In this document: positions 5,887 through 11,551 of the stretch, in pieces | Layout: each line of letters opens with the position of its first letter | How positions within the stretch are numbered: position 1 is the stretch's first letter | Origin: an uncultured Eubacteriales bacterium | GTDB taxonomy: Bacteria > Bacillota > Clostridia > Oscillospirales > CAG-382 | Length of the DNA: 11,551 bases | Reading direction: 5' to 3' | Assembly (NCBI GenBank): GCA_934479825.1 | Contig: CAKSOW010000049.1 | Location: 1-11,551, forward strand | Translations under genes and position numbers: made by a program | Notes under the pieces: generated by a model | Seen by the model: the letters and a program-made list of their open reading frames with translations, nothing else | Database searches by the model: none | Told to the model about the DNA's origin: nothing

Positions 5887-6725
5887 ATCTCTTGTCCTTT
5901 GCGTTGTTTTTCGCGGTAAACACTGGGCGAACAGCCGATTTTTTTCTTGAACAGCCGACTGAAATATGCCTCGCTTTCAAAACCGAGCGACTCGGCAATA
6001 TAAGTAAAGGAAACGTTTTCGTTTTCCAACATTCGCTTGGCAAGGTCAAGCTTTACATCGATCCGATAGCTTGCCGGGCTTTTTCCGGAGTATTCCCTGA
6101 ACAGCTTGCGGAAATTGGTGCCGCTGACCGGGCACATCTTGGCGATTTCTTCAATCGAAACCGTGCTTAGCGGATTTTTTCGCAAAAAGTCAATGCCCAC
6201 GGCAATCGACGAAAAACGCCTGTTGTAGGCTTCAAAAGAGCTTTCCCCGAGCGAGCAGAGTATCTTGTAAATTTCAGTGCGGAGCGCACAGACCGGGCGA
6301 ACTGGCGCTTCATAGGCAAGAGAGGCTTTCCCGGCAAGTTCCCGGAGCAGGTAAAACCCGGCGGTTTTGATGAGAAACGGCCCCTTTCCGAAGGTTAGCG
6401 GTACGCCGCCGCAAAAAGCGCGGAATTCAATTAAATATGCGTCCGGAAAGCAGGAGCTTTCGCCGTCCGAAAGGTTTAAAACCGAATATTCGCTTCCCTC
6501 CGGCAGACAGACCACGCTTCCGACCGGTGCGAAAAACGAATTTCCGTTACGGTCGGTATACTTTCCCGTAGCGCCGCAGAGAAGAATTAAACCGTTGGTG
6601 CGTCGCGGATAATCCATGTGAAAAACTGCTCCGGCGCGCCATTTCTGACGGGCAGCGAATAAGTCGCCTATCTCAAAGTCAAGCGTATACAATTCGGTAA
6701 AGCTTACGGTCTTGCAAAAATTCAT
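5883..6725 (-). CDS. AraC-family transcriptional regulator
   Basis: A 280-aa protein of classic AraC layout. Residues about 10-120 look like the N-terminal cupin/jelly-roll effector-binding domain (for example LILLCGATGKYTDRNGN and FFAPVGSVVCLPEG). The C-terminal domain carries two helix-turn-helix units: VSIEEIAKMCPVSGTNFRKL (189-208) and FTYIAESLGFESEAYFSRLF (240-259), followed by the family ending KKKIGCSPSVYRE (260-272). The ATG (6725-6723) follows GAGGTGA. It is transcribed divergently from the glycosidase-like/MATE genes, which it most likely activates in response to a small, probably carbohydrate, ligand. It is also first gene of an operon with the pyrophosphatase-like gene and trmO, an unusual partnership. 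Confidence 0.94.
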   Translation of the reverse strand: MNFCKTVSFTELYTLDFEIGDLFAARQKWRAGAVFHMDYPRRTNGLILLCGATGKYTDRNGNSFFAPVGSVVCLPEGSEYSVLNLSDGESSCFPDAYLIEFRAFCGGVPLTFGKGPFLIKTAGFYLLRELAGKASLAYEAPVRPVCALRTEIYKILCSLGESSFEAYNRRFSSIAVGIDFLRKNPLSTVSIEEIAKMCPVSGTNFRKLFREYSGKSPASYRIDVKLDLAKRMLENENVSFTYIAESLGFESEAYFSRLFKKKIGCSPSVYREKQRKGQEI

Positions 6726-6745
6726 GCGCTCACCTCACAAAATAC

Positions 6746-6774
6746 AGTATAGCACGAAAGAAGGGTGCTGTCAA
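6746..6774 (-). promoter_or_regulatory. Promoter of the AraC-type regulator operon
   Basis: On the minus strand TTGACA (6774-6769) is followed after exactly 17 bp by TATACT (6751-6746). An inverted repeat AGCAC (6751-6755) / GTGCT (6765-6769) lies across the spacer, and GGTGC, shared with the direct repeats to the right, occurs at 6764-6768. This could serve autoregulation; that is inference. Confidence 0.8.
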
Positions 6775-6790
6775 GAAAGTTGTTTTGAAA

Positions 6791-6846
6791 AGTGCAAGTA
6801 AACGGTGCGAAAAGTCTATGGCGTTTTGGTGCAAAAGACGTATAAT
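6791..6846 (+). promoter_or_regulatory. Candidate activator sites and -10 box of the glycosidase-like/MATE operon
   Basis: A TATAAT box at 6841-6846 has no recognisable -35 at the proper distance (6818-6823 reads ATGGCG). Upstream are copies of a GGTGCrAAA motif: GGTGCGAAAAGTC at 6804-6816, GGTGCAAAAGACG at 6828-6840 directly abutting the -10, and a weaker AGTGCAAGTAAAC at 6791-6803. The two best copies are 24 bp apart, and agreement continues into a TAT shared at corresponding positions (6817-6819 and 6841-6843). Direct repeats next to a -35-less promoter are the usual arrangement for activation by an AraC protein. The start point would be near 6853, leaving a leader of about 38 nt. Confidence 0.6.
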
Positions 6847-6890
6847 GATAAGCGGAAAAACGCTTGACAGATAACACGGAGGATAGTAAA

Positions 6891-8915
6891 ATGCCTGAAA
6901 TTAAGTTTGAAATCCGCTTTAATCCTGAAAACGGCGGCGTGGACTCCTTGGTAAACACTGCCGACCCCTATGCGATGAACTGGCTCGGCGTGAACAACAC
7001 CTGGGGAACGGTGAAAAATGCAAAAGTCGTGTCGGTCACGCCCTTGGAAAACGGTGTCTGCGCCGTCTATGAAACCTACTATTTGCGCGTCAAAGTAAAG
7101 CGCGAGCTTTGCGGCGAGATTTACCGCGAAACATATACGCTTGAAAATCGTCTGGCAGGAGACGTTTTCTGCAACCGCGGCGATTTCGGAATCTATGCGC
7201 CGTTTCGCGACAGCTATGCCAACGCAAAGGTCTGCATGACCGAGCGCTGCAATACCCATCTTTGGTGCGGCCGGAATACGTCGTATATAAACGCGGTCAA
7301 AATGGGATTGTGCGGCTTTGGCCTGGGGCTTGTTCTGACAGAGGGCAGTCTTGATTCATACAGTATCGACCGGATTTTGCATGTCGTCAACAGTCTTGGT
7401 AATCTTGGCAGTGACGATCGCGGCGATTTTATCCTGCATCCGGCGCCGTTCCGCTTAAAACCCGGTGAAAGCGTCCGGATCTCTTGGGAAATGTTCTGGT
7501 ATAAAGACGGTTGTTTCCTTGCGGAGTTAGAGAAAAGGGAAAATTTGATTCTGGTCGATTCGGACAATTTCACGGTCTTTGACGGCGAAAAGATTTATTT
7601 TTGCGTCAATCATCCCGGCGCAGTCGTTTCTTTGGACGGCAAAAGCCTTCCGACAACGGCCGATGTTAACAAGACATATGTATCGTATGTCCCCGAACGG
7701 TTGGGAGATCATCTGTTTACGGTGCGCGTCGGAGAAAGGGAAACCGTTGCTCGCTTTTTTGTCCAGCTGCCGTTAAAGGAGCTGATTCGCCGCCGTGTTC
7801 ACTTTATCATCGACCACCAACAGTTCCATTCGCCGGGCGATATGCTCGACGGCGCGTTCTTAATTTATGACAATCAGGATAAGTGTCAGGTGTTCGACTA
7901 TGTGTTTACCGATTTCAACGCCTCACGTGAACGGCTTGTCATGGGACTTTTGGTGGCAAAATACCTGCAATGGGTAAAAGACGATGAAGTATACGAAAAA
8001 TTCATGAAATACTATCGGTTCGTCACACGTGAATTTTATGACGAGAAAACCGGCGAGGTGTACAACAACGTCGGCAAGCATACCGAGTTCAAACGGCTGT
8101 ACAATGCGCCGTGGATGTCGGTGCTTGTGCTTGAAATGTATCATCTGACCGGCGATAAGGGCTATCTTGAAAAGATGTTCAAACTGCTTTCGGTGTATTA
8201 TTCCATTGGCGGCGAACGGTTTTATCCCAATGGGCTGTCCGTGTACGAAAGCGTTACGGCACTGCGGCAGGCCGGCATGACCGACAAGGCCGACGCGCTT
8301 ACCGAAATGTATAAAAAACACGCCGAGGTCATCATGAAAAACAGTATGAATTATCCCGAACATGAAGTCAAATATGAGCAAACCATCGTCGCGCCTGCCG
8401 TAACGATTTTGAGCCAACTGTATATGCTGACCGAGGATAAACGGCTGTTGAAAGATGCCGGAAAGCATATTAAAATTCTGGAACGCTTCAACGGGATGCA
8501 GCCGTCGCATTTCCTGCATGACCAGGCGATCCGTCATTGGGACGGTTATTGGTTCGGCAAGCGGCGTATGTACGGCGATACGTTTCCGCATTCGGCGTCG
8601 GTGCATACGTCAAACGCCTTTTTGCATTATGCCGCCATAAGCGGTGACAGGCAGTATCGCAAGCGCGCCTTTGAAAGCGCGCGGAATATGCTGTCGCTCT
8701 ACCGTGAGGACGGCAGTGCGTCGTGTACGTATCTCTATCCGTTTTCGGTCAACGGAACAAGATGCGAATTTTACGACGACTATGCCAATGAGCAGGACGG
8801 CCTGTTATATTATTTCATCAAATTCTATCAAGCGCTTGCCGATGACCCGGGCAGTGAAAACAAGTGCCTTCGTACCTTTGATGAAAAGGGAAAAACGGAG
8901 AGAAAACCGGTATGA
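6891..8915 (+). CDS. Putative cytoplasmic (alpha/alpha)6-barrel glycosidase-like enzyme
   Basis: A 674-aa protein starting at the ATG at 6891, which has a GGAGG ribosome binding site at 6878-6882; an in-frame TTG at 6864 lies upstream of that site and is rejected. Residues 1 to about 205 are strand-rich, resembling the beta-sandwich domain of sugar-active enzymes. About 215-295 look like an Ig-like beta domain (VSLDGKSLPTT, HLFTVRVGERETVARFFV). About 300-650 are helical repeats resembling an (alpha/alpha)6 toroid: RLVMGLLVAKYLQWV, APWMSVLVLEMYHLTGDKGY, AFLHYAAISGDRQYRKRA. Conserved-looking aromatic/acidic motifs are IRHWDGYWFG (547-556), YGDTFPHSAS (561-570) and FYDDYANEQDG (627-637), which may line the active site. 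There is no signal peptide. This is the layout of several GH and polysaccharide lyase families; a relation to GH154-type enzymes is a guess. Substrate is unknown. The stop overlaps the MATE start by ATGA. Confidence 0.75.
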   Translation: MPEIKFEIRFNPENGGVDSLVNTADPYAMNWLGVNNTWGTVKNAKVVSVTPLENGVCAVYETYYLRVKVKRELCGEIYRETYTLENRLAGDVFCNRGDFGIYAPFRDSYANAKVCMTERCNTHLWCGRNTSYINAVKMGLCGFGLGLVLTEGSLDSYSIDRILHVVNSLGNLGSDDRGDFILHPAPFRLKPGESVRISWEMFWYKDGCFLAELEKRENLILVDSDNFTVFDGEKIYFCVNHPGAVVSLDGKSLPTTADVNKTYVSYVPERLGDHLFTVRVGERETVARFFVQLPLKELIRRRVHFIIDHQQFHSPGDMLDGAFLIYDNQDKCQVFDYVFTDFNASRERLVMGLLVAKYLQWVKDDEVYEKFMKYYRFVTREFYDEKTGEVYNNVGKHTEFKRLYNAPWMSVLVLEMYHLTGDKGYLEKMFKLLSVYYSIGGERFYPNGLSVYESVTALRQAGMTDKADALTEMYKKHAEVIMKNSMNYPEHEVKYEQTIVAPAVTILSQLYMLTEDKRLLKDAGKHIKILERFNGMQPSHFLHDQAIRHWDGYWFGKRRMYGDTFPHSASVHTSNAFLHYAAISGDRQYRKRAFESARNMLSLYREDGSASCTYLYPFSVNGTRCEFYDDYANEQDGLLYYFIKFYQALADDPGSENKCLRTFDEKGKTERKPV

Positions 8916-10345
8916 ATTCATCGAAAAACATGCGTGCGTCCATGACCGGCGGAGCGATTTTTCCGCAGATACTCCGGTTCTGCCTGCCGCTTGTCGCCGC
9001 GAACCTCTTGCAGGTCGCCTTTAACATGGCCGATACCGTTGTGGTCGGTCTTTCGGGTGAACCGGATGCAGTGGGGGCGGTCGGAACAACAAGTTCCTTT
9101 ATCAATCTTGTGGTCAATGTCTTTATCGGGTGCAGTGTCGGGGCAAAAGTGGTGATGGCAAGAGCCATCGGTGCAAAAGACGAAAAAACAGTGTCCGAAA
9201 CGTTGAATACATCGCTTGCGATGAGCTTTATTTTCGGCGTTCTCTGCGGTGCGGCGGGCTTTGCGCTAAGCGGGAGCGTTCTTGGGTATATGGGCAATAC
9301 AGGGCGTTTGTATGAACTGGCGCTTGTGTATACCAGACTGTATTTCGCCGGTGTGCCGTTTGTGTCGGTCGTCAACTTTTCATCGGCGCTTTTACATGCG
9401 TCAGGCGATACGAAAACACCGATGGGTATACTCACGGCAGGCGGTGCTGCCAATGTTTGCTTAAATCTGTTTTTTGTACTTGTGTGCGGTCGGTCGGTAG
9501 ACGGAGTGGCCGCGGCGACGGTGCTTTCCAATGCTTTGTGTGCATTTCTTCTTGTCCACAGACTGACAAAAGATGAGATGTTCCGGTTGAAACTCTCGTC
9601 GGTTCGTCTTTATAAAGCCCCCTTTTTGAAAATTCTACATATCGGCGTTCCGGCCGGTGTTCAAAGCATGCTGTTTTCCGTGTCGCATATGTTGATTCAG
9701 TCGTCGGTGATTACCGTCAATAACCTGACTGCACCGGCGGACAGCGCTTTCGCGCCGGTAGTCAAGGGCGTTTCGGCCGCAACCGGAATTGAGGGCTTTG
9801 CCAACATCGCGGTAGGCGCGGTAGGGCAGGCGGCGGTGTGTTTTGTCGGACAGAATGCCGGAGCAGGGAATTATGCGCGTGTCAAGGACGTGAGAAAAAG
9901 CTGTTATCTGATTGGCGCCTGTGCGGCCATTCTTTTCGGCGGCGCTCTGATTTTTGCGCGCGCACCGTTGTTCGCACTGTATGGCATTCATAAGGCGGAG
10001 ATCGGGACATTGGAGCGCATGGCGTATGACGCGGCGGAAATACGGACGTTTTATATGCTTGTTCCGTATGTGTTCCTTGCATTTGTGGAGGTCGGCTCGG
10101 GTGTTATGCAGGGCTTGGGAAAGGCGGTTACGGCGGCGTGCATATCGCTTGCCGGTTCGTGTGTCTTTCGTGTGATATGGCTGCTTGTTGTATTTCCGAA
10201 AATTCCGACGCTTGCGTGCATCTTTCTTTCGTTTCCGATATCGTGGTTTCTTACAGGTTGTACCCATTTTGTTTTTGCCGAAGTATTCTTGAAAAAGTGC
10301 GGAAAACAAAAAGCGGAATGGCTTGACAGTAAAAGCTTGTTGTGA
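8912..10345 (+). CDS. MATE-family efflux transporter
   Basis: A 477-aa integral membrane protein with about 12 hydrophobic segments. The N-terminal ILRFCLPLVAANLLQVAFNM followed by ADTVVVG (about 20-46) is the family's first helix and loop, and GTTSSFINLVVNVFIGCSVG with GAKVVMARAIGAKD follows. The pseudo-repeat starts at KILHIGVPAGVQSML, then GIEGFANIAVGAVGQAAVCFVGQNAGAGNYARVKD, which corresponds to the 'a-fvgqn-gag' motif of the second half. MATE proteins exchange Na+ or H+ for cationic or aromatic compounds, antibiotics and plant secondary metabolites. Translation is coupled to the preceding enzyme by ATGA (8912-8915) with a GGAGAG site in the upstream gene, so the two proteins probably work on related compounds: import of the enzyme's substrate is not typical of MATE, export of a product or aglycone is. 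Confidence 0.94.
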   Translation: MNSSKNMRASMTGGAIFPQILRFCLPLVAANLLQVAFNMADTVVVGLSGEPDAVGAVGTTSSFINLVVNVFIGCSVGAKVVMARAIGAKDEKTVSETLNTSLAMSFIFGVLCGAAGFALSGSVLGYMGNTGRLYELALVYTRLYFAGVPFVSVVNFSSALLHASGDTKTPMGILTAGGAANVCLNLFFVLVCGRSVDGVAAATVLSNALCAFLLVHRLTKDEMFRLKLSSVRLYKAPFLKILHIGVPAGVQSMLFSVSHMLIQSSVITVNNLTAPADSAFAPVVKGVSAATGIEGFANIAVGAVGQAAVCFVGQNAGAGNYARVKDVRKSCYLIGACAAILFGGALIFARAPLFALYGIHKAEIGTLERMAYDAAEIRTFYMLVPYVFLAFVEVGSGVMQGLGKAVTAACISLAGSCVFRVIWLLVVFPKIPTLACIFLSFPISWFLTGCTHFVFAEVFLKKCGKQKAEWLDSKSLL

Positions 10346-10351
10346 TATACT
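10323..10351 (+). promoter_or_regulatory. Promoter of the SGNH esterase gene, overlapping the end of the MATE gene
   Basis: TTGACA (10323-10328) is followed after exactly 17 bp by TATACT (10346-10351). The -35 lies within the last codons of the MATE gene and the -10 begins right after its TGA (10343-10345). The start point would be near 10358, about 34 nt before the GTG start. Confidence 0.82.
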
Positions 10352-10391
10352 GGCAAAGTTAAAAGCGACAGTCTGAAAGGGGATTTCTTCC

Positions 10392-11393
10392 GTGTTTTAT
10401 TCACAATACTGCGAATTTGATTTTACCGAAACCAAGCGTTACCGGATTCTCGGCCGCACCGAGCCGAGTGAAAAAGGGGCGCTTCTTCCTTGGAGCAACA
10501 GCGGAATCGAGTTTTCGTTCTGCGGCAATCGCGCCGAATTGCATTTTGCCGGATATAATGGCACCGCGCCGGTCTATGTAAAGGTATTTTCCGATAACGG
10601 CACCGCACGGTATGGATTACATGGCCTTACAGACAAAATTTTATTGGATTTTGACTGCAATACCGTTCATACCGTAAAAGTTCTTCGCATTTCCGAGGGC
10701 TGTGAACCGCTCATTTTCAAGAAAGTGCGGATTTACGGAGAAACGCCGGAATTTTTGCCGCCGCCGTCTGAAAAACCGCTGAAACTGGAATTTTTGGGAG
10801 ATTCAATAACAGCCGGGTTTGGCGATATGGCGTCAGCTGACAAAAACGAATATGCCACCTATGAGCAGGACAGCACACAGACCTATGCATATCTTACTGC
10901 AAAGCAGCTTGACGCGGAAATCCGCACGGTATGTATGAGCGGTCAGGGTGTCTGGCACAGCTGCGGCGAGGATGTCGGTGTACGGTTTGAAGAGATGTTT
11001 GACAGGAGTCTTTGGAACAAGGCCGGCTATGACCACTCACTCTGGCAGCCGGATTTTATGATCTTAAACTGCGGCACAAACGATGTCCCGGGCGGAACGA
11101 CGGAAGAAATCATGTATACAGAGGGTGCAAAGCTTTTAGACAAGGTTCGCAAGGCATATCCGGAATCTGTCATTATCTGGATGTATGGCATGATGAACGG
11201 AAAATTCAAGGCGGTTTTGCAAAGGCTTATTGATGACCGGCGCGCAAGCGACCCGAAAGTTAATTTTTTGCCGGTAGACGATATTTACGGCCAAAAAGAC
11301 GAAGTGGGCGCGGTCGGACATCCGAATGTCCATGCGTCTGAACGTGTTTCGGCGTTGCTTGCGGCGTTTATCCGGGGAATACTTGAATTTTGA
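10392..11393 (+). CDS. SGNH/GDSL hydrolase, CE2-like carbohydrate esterase
   Basis: A 333-aa protein in two parts. Residues 1 to about 118 are strand-rich (jelly-roll-like, with GIEFSFCGNRAELHFAGY and a KVRIYGETP end), as in the N-terminal domain of CE2 esterases. From about 130 comes the SGNH hydrolase domain: block I KLEFLGDSITAGFG (131-144) with nucleophile Ser138, block II region VCMSGQG (180-186) with Gly184, block III ILNCGTND (224-231) with Asn230, and block V VGHPNVHA (308-315), where His310 is the probable catalytic base. CE2 members remove acetyl groups from sugars. There is no signal peptide, so cytoplasmic deacetylation of a short sugar or glycoside is likely. The start is GTG at 10392, preceded by AAAGGGGAT; no ATG lies near. 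It has its own promoter but the same direction and probably the same theme as the upstream enzyme/MATE pair. Confidence 0.88.
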   Translation: MFYSQYCEFDFTETKRYRILGRTEPSEKGALLPWSNSGIEFSFCGNRAELHFAGYNGTAPVYVKVFSDNGTARYGLHGLTDKILLDFDCNTVHTVKVLRISEGCEPLIFKKVRIYGETPEFLPPPSEKPLKLEFLGDSITAGFGDMASADKNEYATYEQDSTQTYAYLTAKQLDAEIRTVCMSGQGVWHSCGEDVGVRFEEMFDRSLWNKAGYDHSLWQPDFMILNCGTNDVPGGTTEEIMYTEGAKLLDKVRKAYPESVIIWMYGMMNGKFKAVLQRLIDDRRASDPKVNFLPVDDIYGQKDEVGAVGHPNVHASERVSALLAAFIRGILEF

Positions 11394-11398
11394 TTTTT

Positions 11399-11445
11399 AC
11401 GCCCGATGGGTTGTGTGCTCAACCCATCGGGCGTGTTATGTTTTT
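11399..11445 (+). terminator. Terminator after the SGNH esterase gene
   Basis: A perfect 15-bp stem (11399-11413 with 11420-11434, arm ACGCCCGATGGGTTG) closes a 6-nt loop, 6 bp after the esterase stop. A T-rich tail follows (GTTATGTTTTT), though the T run is slightly delayed. On the minus strand the flanking bases are A-rich, so termination is in the plus direction. Confidence 0.8.
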
Positions 11446-11493
11446 CGGTTCCCGAAAAGCATAAAAGGGACGGTTTTTTGTGTTACTTTTTCG

Positions 11494-11551
11494 CTTGCTT
11501 GAATTTTCAAGTCAAGTGCAAGAGCAAATTGTAAAAAGATTCAAAAGGAGA
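11494..11551 (+). promoter_or_regulatory. Leader-like region with inverted repeat and terminal ribosome binding site
   Basis: An inverted repeat CTTGCTTGAA (11494-11503), 2 bp, TTCAAGTCAAG (11506-11516) pairs perfectly except for one bulged T. The window ends with AAAGGAGA (11544-11551), a typical Shine-Dalgarno sequence, implying a plus-strand start codon just beyond the edge. No clear -35/-10 pair was found in 11435-11551. The repeat could be an operator or a leader hairpin. Confidence 0.4.

Noticed and set aside
6864..6890. Upstream TTG start for the 674-aa enzyme, giving 9 extra residues, and a TTGACA at 6864-6869 as a -35 box.
   Set aside because: The GGAGG ribosome binding site at 6878-6882 serves the ATG at 6891, and a promoter with that -35 would start transcription inside the gene with no proper -10.
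7923..8606. Minus-strand frame of 227 codons opposite the glycosidase-like gene.
   Set aside because: Antisense shadow rich in His, Phe and Arg with no recognisable domain; the plus-strand gene has start signals and coupling to the MATE gene.
9635..10309. Minus-strand frame of 224 codons opposite the MATE gene.
   Set aside because: Highly Arg/Lys/His-rich shadow of a membrane protein gene, without start signals.

Overview
The window looks like part of the chromosome of an uncultured Clostridia-type Firmicute, possibly gut-associated. This is inferred from purine-rich Shine-Dalgarno sites, near-consensus TTGACA/TATAAT promoters, ATGA stop/start overlaps, and a small protein of the Lys-Lys-x-Tyr-Glu-x-Pro type. 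Base composition looks close to half GC by eye (not computed), with the toxin-antitoxin module visibly more AT-rich. No rRNA, tRNA, CRISPR array, insertion sequence or phage gene was seen.

Layout from left to right. (1) 1-105: two tandem hairpins and no gene. (2) 106-776, minus strand: a Phd/Doc toxin-antitoxin pair with a consensus promoter. (3) 794-4361, minus strand: a four-gene operon in transcription order thuA-like, unknown 139-aa gene, glf (UDP-galactopyranose mutase), GT2 glycosyltransferase. It has a promoter carrying an inverted repeat and ends at a strong terminator. It probably makes or modifies a galactofuranose-containing surface glycan. (4) 4411-4682, minus strand: a 39-aa small gene with its own promoter, ribosome binding site and terminator. 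(5) 4793-6774, minus strand: an operon of an AraC-type regulator, a small divergent inorganic-pyrophosphatase-like protein and TrmO, joined by two ATGA overlaps. (6) 6791-11434, plus strand: divergent from the AraC gene, a 674-aa putative (alpha/alpha)6 glycosidase-like enzyme coupled by ATGA to a MATE transporter. A CE2-like SGNH esterase with its own promoter follows, then a strong hairpin. (7) 11435-11551: a leader-like stretch with an inverted repeat, ending in a purine-rich ribosome-binding-site-like sequence that suggests another plus-strand gene just outside the window.

The most coherent unit is the divergent AraC / glycosidase-like / MATE / esterase locus. The regulator probably senses a small carbohydrate or glycoside and activates the enzyme-transporter pair. 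GGTGC-containing direct repeats lie next to a TATAAT box that has no recognisable -35, as expected of an activator-dependent promoter. Because none of the three plus-strand proteins shows an export signal apart from the integral membrane MATE protein, the enzymes probably act in the cytoplasm. One speculative reading is intracellular deglycosylation and deacylation of an imported glycoside, followed by export of the released aglycone.
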